DNA of 64,000 bases from DASPWV01 sp046727855 (lineage in GTDB: Bacteria > Acidobacteriota > Vicinamibacteria > Vicinamibacterales > UBA2999): contig JBKPDL010000036.1 of NCBI GenBank assembly GCA_046727855.1, forward strand, positions 1-64,000, given 5' to 3'. The notes beneath the pieces are model-generated. The model was given only the letters and a program-made list of their open reading frames with translations. It searched no databases and was not told the origin of the DNA. How positions within the stretch are numbered: the stretch's first letter is position 1; each line of letters begins with the position of its first letter. A program made the translations under genes and the position numbers. Shown here piece by piece: positions 17,315 to 25,157 of this stretch.

Positions 17315-18513
17315 AGCGCGCCGACTTTGGCTCCTATGATGATCTGCGCTTCGGCGGCGGCATGCCTGGCGGCATCTTCGGGCGACATCGCTCCGAGCAT
17401 AGCCTGCTGGACGGCTTGCCAGATCGCGTCCTCACACTGAGGGTAAGCGGCAAAACGCGGCGGCACGATCATCGTGCGTTCGGTTTCGGCCAGGAGCTGC
17501 CACCGGGCGCCATCGCCGTTCGCGCTCGCCTCGCTGCGAATTCGCTCGAGCACGCTCGCGCGGCAGGGGATCGCACCGTGGCGCGCCTCTCCGAGCTGCG
17601 CGTCGGACGACGTGAGGAACCGCATCAGCGCGATGCCTCCTTCCACATTAGCGGTGCTGTTCGGGATAGCAAACGAATGACAGCCGGCATAGGCGGCGCG
17701 CACTCCGGCGGGCCCCATCGGCAGGAGCGCGAGCGCGACCTCGTCGGCGACGCTGCAGGTCGCTGGATTCCGATACAGATGGTAGCTGCCCGGCCAATCG
17801 CACACCATGGCAGCGGACCCACCGCGAAACGCCTGCGAAATCTCGTCGTAGTGCCATGTCGTCAACTCGCGTGGGACGACACCGCGAGTGCGATAGAGAT
17901 CGACCAGATAGGACACGGCCCAGGCGCCGGCGGGCGAATCAAACGCCGGTCGAAGCGACTTGTCGAACAGCTTGCCACCCGCGCCAATGAGCAGCTCGTA
18001 GAACGTGCCGAAGAGGCCCGAGTCGCGGCCCGGAAAGAGAAAACCCCAGAGCGGCGTTCCGGCGCTGGTTGCCGGCCGTGTCAACGACGACGCGATCTCC
18101 GCAAGCTCGCTCCACGTCGCGGGCGGCTTGTCGATGAGGTCGCGGCGATAATGGAGCAGCCGCACGTCGAGATTCCGCGGCAGTTGCAGCAGGCGCCCGT
18201 CGATGCGTGACAGTTCGTGGGCGCGCGGCAGCAGATCCGCAATCAGCCCTTCGTCGACGAGGGGATCGAGCGGCGTGAGCCATTGCGCCTGCGACGGCGC
18301 ATATTTCGTGTGCGTGGAGAGCAGATCGATATCGGCGTCGCCGTGTTCGAAGGCGTGACGGACGTAGACGTTGAGCTCCGGGTGCGGCAACCGCGCGACC
18401 ACTTCGACGGCGTTCCCGGTCTCACGTTCGAACACCGGTATCGCATCGTAGAGCGGGTCGTACATTGGTCCGCCCACCAGCAACGCTCGCACACGTTTCG
18501 ATCTGTTCATCAT
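17311..18513 (-). CDS. Extracellular solute-binding protein family 1, lacking a signal peptide
   Basis: About 400 residues with the fold signature of family-1 sugar-binding proteins: Asp-Ile-Asp-Leu-Leu-Ser near residue 65, Met-Val-Cys-Asp-Trp-Pro-Gly, Gly-Gly-Ile-Ala-Leu-Met-Arg-Phe-Leu-Thr and a Glu-Arg-Thr-Met-Ile-Val-Pro-Pro-Arg C-terminal lobe. The N-terminus begins Met-Met-Asn-Arg-Ser-Lys-Arg-Val-Arg and goes straight into the first strand. There is no hydrophobic signal or lipobox, and no upstream start would add one. No matching permease or ATPase genes are adjacent. It overlaps the SDR by 4 bp. It may be a cytoplasmic sugar sensor or carrier, or a gene that lost its export signal. 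Confidence 0.83.
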   Translation of the reverse strand: MMNRSKRVRALLVGGPMYDPLYDAIPVFERETGNAVEVVARLPHPELNVYVRHAFEHGDADIDLLSTHTKYAPSQAQWLTPLDPLVDEGLIADLLPRAHELSRIDGRLLQLPRNLDVRLLHYRRDLIDKPPATWSELAEIASSLTRPATSAGTPLWGFLFPGRDSGLFGTFYELLIGAGGKLFDKSLRPAFDSPAGAWAVSYLVDLYRTRGVVPRELTTWHYDEISQAFRGGSAAMVCDWPGSYHLYRNPATCSVADEVALALLPMGPAGVRAAYAGCHSFAIPNSTANVEGGIALMRFLTSSDAQLGEARHGAIPCRASVLERIRSEASANGDGARWQLLAETERTMIVPPRFAAYPQCEDAIWQAVQQAMLGAMSPEDAARHAAAEAQIIIGAKVGAL

Positions 18514-18548
18514 TTCAGCCAACGGTCAACGGCCGATGGTCGTCAGTT

Positions 18549-18600
18549 AGTTCAAAGTTCAAAGTTCAAAGTTCAAAGTTCAAAGTTCAAAGTTCAAAGT
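18549..18600. repeat. Heptanucleotide tandem repeat (AGTTCAA)n
   Basis: Seven perfect copies of AGTTCAA plus a 3-nt remainder fill 18549-18600, between the start of the solute-binding-protein gene and the end of the next SDR. Degenerate units continue to about 18635. Copy number is likely variable by slippage. GAACGAA-type units (about 18650-18669, read on the minus strand) lie just past the SDR stop. Confidence 0.9.
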
Positions 18601-18676
18601 TTTAGTTCGCCAGTTTCTCAAGTTCTAAGTTCTTGCCTCTTCGGTCTTGTTTTCTTCGTTCTTCGTTCGGCAGTTG

Positions 18677-19444
18677 CTACTTGCCAGCAGTCCATCCGCC
18701 GTCGATATTCAACGCCGTTCCCGTAATGAACGCCGCTTCGTCGCTTGCGAGATACAGCGCCGCGGCGGCGATCTCCTCAGGCTTGCCCATTCGCCCAATC
18801 GCTTGCGATGCCGCCATCTCCTTGTAAGCCTGCTCCGGATCCGGGTAGGCCTTGATGCGCTCGGCCACCCACGGCGTTTCGACGCGTCCAGGGCAGATGC
18901 AGTTGACGCGAATGCCGTCGAGCGCGTGATCGAGCGCCATGCTCCTGGTCAGACCGACCACGGCGAATTTCGTGATCGAGTACGCGAGCCGATCGCGCAA
19001 GCCAACCACGCCCGCCGCCGACGCCATATTGATGATGACACCCTGCCGCCGCGCCACCATCTGCGGCAAAAACGCTTTCGTCACGTTGAACGTGCCGCGC
19101 ACGTTCACGGCATACAGCTGATCGAGATCGGCGCCGGTGGTGGTGAGCGCCGTGCCGACGTGGCCAATGCCGGCGTTGTTCACCAGGACATCGAGCCGTC
19201 CCGCCGTCTGGTGCACTCGTTCCGCGGCGCGCGAGCACTCTGACTCGTCCCGGATGTCGAGCGCCATTGCTTCACTAGAGTGTCCCCGTTGCACGATGCG
19301 GCTGGCGGTCTTGGCGGCGGTCTCCTCGTTGACATCGGCGGCGAACACTTGCGCACCCGCGTTCGCAAACGTCTCGGCGATGGCTGCTCCAATGCCCGAT
19401 CCGGCGCCGGTAACCAGTGCCGTTTTCCGCGACAGATCGAACAT
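18677..19444 (-). CDS. SDR, probable 2-keto-3-deoxy-L-fuconate dehydrogenase
   Basis: A 255-residue classical SDR with GAGSGIG, NNAG and YSITK motifs. The C-terminal half, with Asn-Cys-Ile-Cys-Pro-Gly-Arg-Val-Glu-Thr-Pro-Trp and the ending Asp-Gly-Gly-Trp-Thr, resembles 2-keto-3-deoxy-L-fuconate dehydrogenases of the Xanthomonas/Burkholderia fucose pathway. These oxidise C4 to give 2,4-diketo-3-deoxy-L-fuconate. The start at 19444 gives family length. It is divergent from the FAH-type hydrolase that would take the next step, which strengthens the assignment. L-rhamnonate-type analogues cannot be excluded. Confidence 0.85.
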   Translation of the reverse strand: MFDLSRKTALVTGAGSGIGAAIAETFANAGAQVFAADVNEETAAKTASRIVQRGHSSEAMALDIRDESECSRAAERVHQTAGRLDVLVNNAGIGHVGTALTTTGADLDQLYAVNVRGTFNVTKAFLPQMVARRQGVIINMASAAGVVGLRDRLAYSITKFAVVGLTRSMALDHALDGIRVNCICPGRVETPWVAERIKAYPDPEQAYKEMAASQAIGRMGKPEEIAAAALYLASDEAAFITGTALNIDGGWTAGK

Positions 19445-19531
19445 CAATTCAACGCAGACGCTACGGCGGGTATGGCAGGGTGTCAAGCGCGGGCCGTTAC
19501 CGGCTGCATCCGCGCGCGCGACAGATCGTCG

Positions 19532-19545
19532 TATGCTGAGCCGCA
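19532..19545 (+). promoter_or_regulatory. -10 box placed for a leaderless transcript of the FAH/ABC/fucD operon
   Basis: TATGCT (19532-19537) is followed after 8 nt by the ATG at 19546, with no ribosome-binding site between them. The same spacing precedes several other first genes in the window. No convincing -35 box is visible. Confidence 0.5.
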
Positions 19546-20409
19546 ATGAAACTGATTCGCTACGGCGATGCCGGACGCGAACGCCCCGGTCTGCAATTGC
19601 CCAACGGCGAGCGGATCGACGTATCGGGCGTCACGCCCGATTTCGATGAACGGTTTTTCTCGGACGACGGACTCGACAGGCTGGCGCAATGGGCAGAAAC
19701 GGACGCGGCGGCCGCTCCCAAGGTGCCGCCGACGGCACGGCTCGGCGCGCCCATCGCAAGGCCCAACAAGATCGTCTGCATCGGCCTCAACTTCCGCGAC
19801 CATGCGGCCGAAACCGGCGCGCCGCCGCCACCGGAGCCCGTGATCTTTTTCAAGGCCACAACGGCGCTGGCCGGCCCCAACGACGATGTCGTCATTCCAA
19901 AGGGCGCATCGAAGCTCGATTGGGAAGTGGAGCTCGCCATCATCATCGGTCGTACCGCGCGATACGTGTCACGTGAAGCCGCGCTCGCACATATTGCCGG
20001 TTACGCACTGCACAACGACTATTCAGAGCGCGGGTTTCAACTCGAACGCGGCGGCCAGTGGGTCAAGGGCAAAAGTGCCGACACGTTCGCGCCGATCGGT
20101 CCGTACCTCGCGACCAAAGACGAAGTGCCTCAGCCGCAGGCGCTGGCAATGTGGCTCAAAGTGAATGGCGAATTCCGTCAACGCAGCACGACGGCCAACA
20201 TGATCTTCGACGTAGCCGCGCTGGTGAGCTACGTGAGCGAATTCATGACGCTGCTTCCGGGCGATGTGATCAGCACCGGAACACCGGCTGGCGTGGGGCT
20301 CGGCATGAAACCGGAGCCGAGCTACCTCCGTCCGGGCGACCTCGTCGAGCTCGGCATAGAACGTCTTGGCGACTCGCGCCAGCGGGTCGTGGCGTACAAG
20401 GAGTCCTAG
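19546..20409 (+). CDS. FAH-family hydrolase, probable 2,4-diketo-3-deoxy-L-fuconate hydrolase
   Basis: A 287-residue fumarylacetoacetate-hydrolase-family enzyme. It has Ile-Val-Cys-Ile-Gly-Leu-Asn-Phe-Arg-Asp-His-Ala-Ala-Glu, the metal-binding pair in Asp-Trp-Glu-Val-Glu-Leu, Asn-Asp-Tyr-Ser-Glu-Arg, and the C-terminal Ile-Ser-Thr-Gly-Thr-Pro-Ala-Gly-Val-Gly. It probably cleaves the diketo acid made by the divergent SDR into pyruvate and L-lactate in the cytoplasm. It heads a six-gene operon (hydrolase, ABC binding protein, ATPase, permease, fuconate dehydratase, fucosidase). The family is secure; the substrate comes from context. Confidence 0.9.
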   Translation: MKLIRYGDAGRERPGLQLPNGERIDVSGVTPDFDERFFSDDGLDRLAQWAETDAAAAPKVPPTARLGAPIARPNKIVCIGLNFRDHAAETGAPPPPEPVIFFKATTALAGPNDDVVIPKGASKLDWEVELAIIIGRTARYVSREAALAHIAGYALHNDYSERGFQLERGGQWVKGKSADTFAPIGPYLATKDEVPQPQALAMWLKVNGEFRQRSTTANMIFDVAALVSYVSEFMTLLPGDVISTGTPAGVGLGMKPEPSYLRPGDLVELGIERLGDSRQRVVAYKES

Positions 20410-20411
20410 TG

Positions 20412-21389
20412 ATGCGACGCATCGTTGCCGCCAGTCTGCTCCTCGCGGCGCTGACCGGCTGCTCGTCCAGTTCAGGCACGCCATCGTCAAATCTCACGCT
20501 TGCGGTGATTCCAAAAGGGACGTCGCATGTGTTCTGGCAAAGCGTACATGCCGGCGCACGGCGCGCCGCAAGGGAGCTGGGTGTGGAGATCGCGTGGCGC
20601 GGGCCGCTGCGCGAAGACGATCGCGACGCGCAGATCTCCGAAGTGGAAAACGCCATCGCGCGCGGCGTGTCGGGCATTGCGCTGGCGCCGCTCGATGAAA
20701 CCGCGTTGGTCGGACCTGTTGACGCCGCACAAAAACGTGGGATCCCGGTCGTCATCTTCGATTCCGGCCTGAAGAGCGAGAACTACGTCAGCTTCGTTGC
20801 GACCGACAACGACCAGGGCGGCCGGCTCGCCGGCGAGGAGCTCGCCCGGCAGCTCGGCGGGCGTGGCAAGGTGATGCTCCTCCGCTATGCCGAAGGCCAT
20901 GACAGCACCGCACGGCGCGAGGAAGGGTTTTTGTCGGCGATTCGCGCCCAGACAGGGATTGAGATTCTCAGCTCGAATCAATACGTTGGAGCGGATGTCG
21001 AAGGCGCATATAAGCGCATCGAGGCGCTTTTGAGTCAGCACGTCAAACCCGATCGGGAGCTTGACATCGACGGCTTGTTTGCGCCGAACGAATCAAGCGC
21101 GTTTGCCATGGCGCGGGTGCTGCAGGACAACGGGTGGGCCGGAAAAGTGCGCGCAATCGGCTTCGATGCCTCGGATAGCTTGATCAAAGCGCTGCGCGAT
21201 GGCCATCTCAACGCTCTTGTGGTGCAGGATCCCGTGCGCATGGGATATCTCAGCGTCAAGACGCTGGTGGCGCAGATCAAAGGTGAAAAAGTGGAACGCC
21301 GCATCGACACTGGCGTGCGGCTGATCACGCGCGACGTCATGGACCAGCCCGACATTCAGCAGCTGCTCAAGCCCGACCTCTCGCAATGA
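20412..21389 (+). CDS. Ribose-type sugar ABC transporter substrate-binding lipoprotein
   Basis: A 325-residue periplasmic lipoprotein with lipobox Leu-Thr-Gly-Cys at residues 15-18. It has the type-I binding fold: Val-Phe-Trp-Gln-Ser-Val-His-Ala-Gly-Ala at the first helix, Gly-Ile-Pro-Val-Val-Ile-Phe-Asp-Ser and Ala-Thr-Asp-Asn at the hinge, and Ala-Ile-Gly-Phe-Asp-Ala-Ser near the C-terminus. It resembles RbsB-like binding proteins for pentoses, hexoses or deoxysugars. It starts 2 nt after the hydrolase stop and overlaps the ATPase by 4 bp. With the neighbouring fuconate dehydratase and fucosidase, L-fucose is the likely ligand. Confidence 0.92.
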   Translation: MRRIVAASLLLAALTGCSSSSGTPSSNLTLAVIPKGTSHVFWQSVHAGARRAARELGVEIAWRGPLREDDRDAQISEVENAIARGVSGIALAPLDETALVGPVDAAQKRGIPVVIFDSGLKSENYVSFVATDNDQGGRLAGEELARQLGGRGKVMLLRYAEGHDSTARREEGFLSAIRAQTGIEILSSNQYVGADVEGAYKRIEALLSQHVKPDRELDIDGLFAPNESSAFAMARVLQDNGWAGKVRAIGFDASDSLIKALRDGHLNALVVQDPVRMGYLSVKTLVAQIKGEKVERRIDTGVRLITRDVMDQPDIQQLLKPDLSQ

Positions 21390-22906
21390 ACGCGGCGACG
21401 CCCCGGTTCTCCATGCGCGGCATCCGTAAGACCTTTGGCGGGACGGTTGCCGTCGATGGGATCGACCTCGAGGTGCCGCCGGGCCAGGTATGCGGCCTCG
21501 TCGGACAAAACGGCGCAGGGAAAAGCACGCTGATGGCGGTGCTCGCCGGCGCGCTGCAACCCGACGCCGGCGAGATGACCCTGGACGGCGAGCCGTATCG
21601 ACCGAAAACGCCGCTCGACGCGCGGCGCGCCGGCGTCACGATGATCTATCAGGAGCTGTCGCTTGCGCCGCATCTGTCGGTGGCCGAAAACATCTCCTTG
21701 GGCGTGGAACCTGGACGGTTCGGCCTGGTCTCGAAGCGCGAACTCCGCGCCACCGCCGTGCGCGCGCTCGGCGAGTTGGGACATCCCGACATCGATTGCG
21801 ACGCGCCCGTGTCGTCTTTGTCGGTCGCCGAGCAGCAAATCATCGAAATCGCGCGCGCGCTCGCTGGCGGATCGCGAGTGCTGGTGCTGGACGAGCCGAC
21901 GAGCAGTCTCGGCGGCGAGGACGTCGAGCGGCTATTCGCGCTTGTTGCACGACTCAAGAAGCAGGGACACGCGATCGTCTACATCTCACATTTCATCGAG
22001 GAGGTCACACGCATCGCCGATCGCATCGTCGTGTTACGCGATGGGCGGATTGCCGGCGGAGGTTTCTCGTACGAGCTCGCGTCAAAGGACATCGTCAGCT
22101 TGATGGTAGGACGAACTGTCGACGAGCTCTACCCGCGCAGCGCGCGCCGGGCAGGCGAACCGCTCCTGCAGATTGATCCGCTCGTGCCGGGGTCGCACGC
22201 CCTCACGCTTCATCGCGGCGAGATCGTGGGCATTGCCGGCCTTGTCGGCGCGGGACGCACCCGCCTGTTGCGGACGATCGCCGGCCTCGAACCCGTGGCC
22301 TCCGGACGCGTGCGCGTGCTCGCGGCGCACGGCCTGGGCATGCTCAGCGAGGACCGCAAAGGTGAGGGGCTGGCCGTCGGCCTGGGCATTGCGGACAACG
22401 TGACCTTGTCGCGCCTCGAAGGGCTCGGGCCTGGACCGTTTGTCTCTCCGCGCCGGCAGCGGTCAGTCGCGGCGATGTGGATGGAGCGCCTGCAGGTGCG
22501 CGCCGCGGGCGCGGACCAGCCGGTCGAGGAATTATCCGGAGGTAATCAGCAGAAGATCGCTTTCGCACGGCTGCTCCATCAGGATGTCGATGTGTTGATT
22601 CTGGACGAGCCCACCCGCGGCATCGACGTGGCAAGCAAAGCACAGATTTACGCGTTGATCGACGAGTTGGTGGCCGGAGGCGGGGCCGAAGCCCCGTCGC
22701 CACGCAGCAGCGCGGCTTTGGCCGCGCCGTCACCACAATCACCAAAATCGGTTCTGATGGTCAGCAGCTACTGGCCCGAGCTGTTCGGCCTTTGCGATCG
22801 CGTGGCAGTCATGCACCGCGGCCGCCTCGGACCCGCGCGACCGGTCGCCGAGTGGGACGAGCACGCGCTGATGATGGCGGCAACCGGCGCCGGAGACGCC
22901 GAGTGA
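21386..22906 (+). CDS. Ribose-type sugar ABC transporter ATPase (two nucleotide-binding domains)
   Basis: A 506-residue RbsA-like protein. The first domain has Walker A GQNGAGKST, signature SLSVAEQQ and Walker B VLVLDEPTS. The second has the degenerate Walker A GLVGAGRTR normal for this family, signature ELSGGNQQK and LILDEPTRG. An unusual insert of about 24 residues (Gly/Ala/Ser/Pro-rich, nt about 22676-22747) lies just before the H-loop region Val-Ser-Ser-Tyr-Trp-Pro-Glu. Its DNA forms GC hairpins typical of mobile intergenic repeats. The reading frame is kept. It energises uptake with the flanking binding protein and permease. Confidence 0.93.
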   Translation: MNAATPRFSMRGIRKTFGGTVAVDGIDLEVPPGQVCGLVGQNGAGKSTLMAVLAGALQPDAGEMTLDGEPYRPKTPLDARRAGVTMIYQELSLAPHLSVAENISLGVEPGRFGLVSKRELRATAVRALGELGHPDIDCDAPVSSLSVAEQQIIEIARALAGGSRVLVLDEPTSSLGGEDVERLFALVARLKKQGHAIVYISHFIEEVTRIADRIVVLRDGRIAGGGFSYELASKDIVSLMVGRTVDELYPRSARRAGEPLLQIDPLVPGSHALTLHRGEIVGIAGLVGAGRTRLLRTIAGLEPVASGRVRVLAAHGLGMLSEDRKGEGLAVGLGIADNVTLSRLEGLGPGPFVSPRRQRSVAAMWMERLQVRAAGADQPVEELSGGNQQKIAFARLLHQDVDVLILDEPTRGIDVASKAQIYALIDELVAGGGAEAPSPRSSAALAAPSPQSPKSVLMVSSYWPELFGLCDRVAVMHRGRLGPARPVAEWDEHALMMAATGAGDAE

Positions 22907-23850
22907 ATCGACGCGCCGTTGCTGTCATTGCAGGTCCTGTGCTGGGCCTCACGTTCGTCACCTTCGTTTTCACCTTGCTCATCGGCCGCTCGTTTCTCGG
23001 CATCGACAACATCGAGTTGATCGCGCGGCAAACCGCGGTGGTATGCGCGGCAGCACTTGGCATGACGATGATCATCGTGTCGGCCGGGATCGATTTGTCC
23101 GTGGGCTCGGTCGTGGCGCTGACCACGGTCGTGATCGCGCAGATGCTCCGCTGGGGGAGCGATCCGGCGATTGCGGCGGGCGCGGCGGTGGCTACCGCCG
23201 CCGCGTGCGGAATGATCAACGGCGTGCTCGTCACTCAATTGCGTGTGGTGCCGTTCATCGTGACGCTGGGCACGATGATTCTGATCCGCGGTGCCGCAAA
23301 AGGGCTCGCTGAGGAACGGCGGATCGAAGCGCCCGCCACCTGGCTCAACGACCTGCTACGCTCGGTCGCAGGTGATCGCGGGCTCCTGATGCCCTCGGGC
23401 ATCTGGCTCGTCGCCCTGCTCGCGCTCGTGGTCGCGGCGACGCTTCGCTACACCCGCTTTGGACGGCATTTGTTCGCCATCGGATCCAACGAGCGCACCG
23501 CACGTCTGTGCGGCGTGCCCGTCACGCGCCGCAAAGTCACGGTTTACGCACTGGGTGCCGCGCTCGCCGGCGTTGCAGGTGTGCTGCAGTTTTCGCGGTT
23601 GTCGGTTGGCGATCCGACTGTGGCGGATGGCCTCGAGCTCGACGTCATTGCCGCAGTGATCATCGGCGGCGGCAGCCTGTCCGGGGGACACGGCACCGTG
23701 CTCGGCACTGTGCTGGGCGCGACCACGATGGCGGTGATTCAAATCGGCTGCGCCCAGCGCGGTTTCGCGAACTGGGTGCAACAGATCGTCACCGGCGCCA
23801 TCATTGTTCTGGCGGTGGCGCTGGATCGCTGGCGCTATCGCGCGAGATAA
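22903..23850 (+). CDS. Ribose-type sugar ABC transporter permease
   Basis: A 315-residue RbsC-like inner-membrane protein with 8-10 hydrophobic segments. Hallmarks are Ser-Ala-Gly-Ile-Asp-Leu-Ser-Val-Gly-Ser, Val-Pro-Phe-Ile-Val-Thr-Leu-Gly-Thr, the cytoplasmic coupling loop Arg-Thr-Ala-Arg-Leu-Cys-Gly-Val, and Val-Ile-Ile-Gly-Gly-Gly-Ser-Leu-Ser-Gly-Gly. The start is GTG, overlapping the ATPase stop by 4 bp. Only one permease gene is present, so the channel is presumably a homodimer. Confidence 0.94.
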   Translation: MNRRAVAVIAGPVLGLTFVTFVFTLLIGRSFLGIDNIELIARQTAVVCAAALGMTMIIVSAGIDLSVGSVVALTTVVIAQMLRWGSDPAIAAGAAVATAAACGMINGVLVTQLRVVPFIVTLGTMILIRGAAKGLAEERRIEAPATWLNDLLRSVAGDRGLLMPSGIWLVALLALVVAATLRYTRFGRHLFAIGSNERTARLCGVPVTRRKVTVYALGAALAGVAGVLQFSRLSVGDPTVADGLELDVIAAVIIGGGSLSGGHGTVLGTVLGATTMAVIQIGCAQRGFANWVQQIVTGAIIVLAVALDRWRYRAR

Positions 23851-23852
23851 GC

Positions 23853-25157
23853 ATGTCGCTCTTCGTCACCGAGATGCGCGTGCTCGACATCCGGTTCCCG
23901 ACGGCACGTGCCGCCGTCGGCACCGATGCGATGCACCCGGATCCCAATTACTCCGCGGCGTACGTCATCCTCGAAACGAATGACGGCGGACTCGAAGGAC
24001 ACGGACTCACGTTCACCATCGGCCGCGGCAACGAAGTGTGTGTGGCTGCCATCCACGCCTTCCGCGAGCACGTCGTCGGACGCCGTGTTGCCGATCTCAC
24101 GCACGATCTCGGGGCGTTCTGGCGGCAACTCGCCGGCGATTCACAACTGCGATGGCTCGGACCCGAAAAGGGCGTCATCCACCTCGCGATGGCTGCCGTG
24201 GTAAACGCGGTATGGGATCTGTACGCGAAGGTCGAAGGCAAGCCGATATGGAAGCTGCTCGCGGACATGACGCCGCAGGAATTGGTCCGCTGTATCGACT
24301 TCCGTTATCTCACCGACGCGCTCACGCCTGACGAAGCGCTCGATCTTCTGCAACGCCAGCAGCCTGGCAAAGCCGATCGCGAACGCACGCTTTTTCGATC
24401 GGGATATCCGGCGTACACGACATCCGCCGGCTGGATCGGATACTCCGACGAGCGCATTCGTCAGGCCTGTCGTGATGCGCTGGCACAGGGCTGGACACAC
24501 TTCAAAGTGAAAGTTGGCGGCGCACCGGAGGACGATGCGCGGCGCGTCGCGCTGGTGCGAGAGGCGATCGGCCAGGAACACATCTTGATGATCGACGCCA
24601 ATCAGCGGTGGGACGTCGGCGAAGCTATTGCGAGAGTGAAGGCGCTGAGCCGGTTCAAGCTGCTCTGGATCGAAGAGCCAACCAGTCCGGACGATGTTCT
24701 CGGCCACGCCGCGATCGCGCGGGCAGTGGCACCGGTCGGCGTCGCCACAGGCGAACACTGCGCCAATCGCGTGCTGTTCAAGCAGTTGCTTCAGGCCGGC
24801 GCAATGAGCTACTGCCAAATCGACAGCTGCCGCCTCGGCGGCGTCAACGAAAATCTCGCCGTCATTCTCCTCGCCGCCAAGTTCGGCGTGCCGGTATGCC
24901 CACATGCCGGCGGCGTCGGCCTCTGCGAACTGGTGCAGCACTTGTCGATGTTCGACTTCATCGCGGTAACGGGAACAATGGAGCGCCGCGTCACCGAATT
25001 CGTTGATCATCTGCACGAGCACTTCGTGGACCCTGTCGTGATCAGAAACGCGCGCTATATGCCGCCGCTCCGGCCCGGCTACTCGGCAACGATCCAGCCG
25101 GAGTCCCGCGAGTACTATTCGTATCCGGACGGTCGCGCATGGGCAGAGTCGTCGTAG
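23853..25157 (+). CDS. fucD: L-fuconate dehydratase (enolase superfamily)
   Basis: A 434-residue mandelate-racemase/enolase-type enzyme closely matching L-fuconate dehydratases. It has the N-terminal Gly-Thr-Asp-Ala-Met-His-Pro-Asp-Pro-Asn-Tyr-Ser-Ala-Ala-Tyr, Tyr-Thr-Thr-Ser-Ala-Gly-Trp-Ile-Gly-Tyr, the Lys-Val-Lys base motif, metal ligands in DANQRW, EEPTSPD and GEHCANR, and the His base in CPHAGGVGLCELVQHL. It removes water from L-fuconate to give 2-keto-3-deoxy-L-fuconate in the cytoplasm. The gene begins 2 nt after the permease stop and overlaps the GH95 gene by 19 bp. This is the strongest anchor for calling the locus a fucose pathway. Confidence 0.93.
   Translation: MSLFVTEMRVLDIRFPTARAAVGTDAMHPDPNYSAAYVILETNDGGLEGHGLTFTIGRGNEVCVAAIHAFREHVVGRRVADLTHDLGAFWRQLAGDSQLRWLGPEKGVIHLAMAAVVNAVWDLYAKVEGKPIWKLLADMTPQELVRCIDFRYLTDALTPDEALDLLQRQQPGKADRERTLFRSGYPAYTTSAGWIGYSDERIRQACRDALAQGWTHFKVKVGGAPEDDARRVALVREAIGQEHILMIDANQRWDVGEAIARVKALSRFKLLWIEEPTSPDDVLGHAAIARAVAPVGVATGEHCANRVLFKQLLQAGAMSYCQIDSCRLGGVNENLAVILLAAKFGVPVCPHAGGVGLCELVQHLSMFDFIAVTGTMERRVTEFVDHLHEHFVDPVVIRNARYMPPLRPGYSATIQPESREYYSYPDGRAWAESS

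Noticed and set aside
18549..18600. Repeat array considered as a CRISPR
   Set aside because: Units are 7 bp, contiguous and without spacers; no cas genes nearby.
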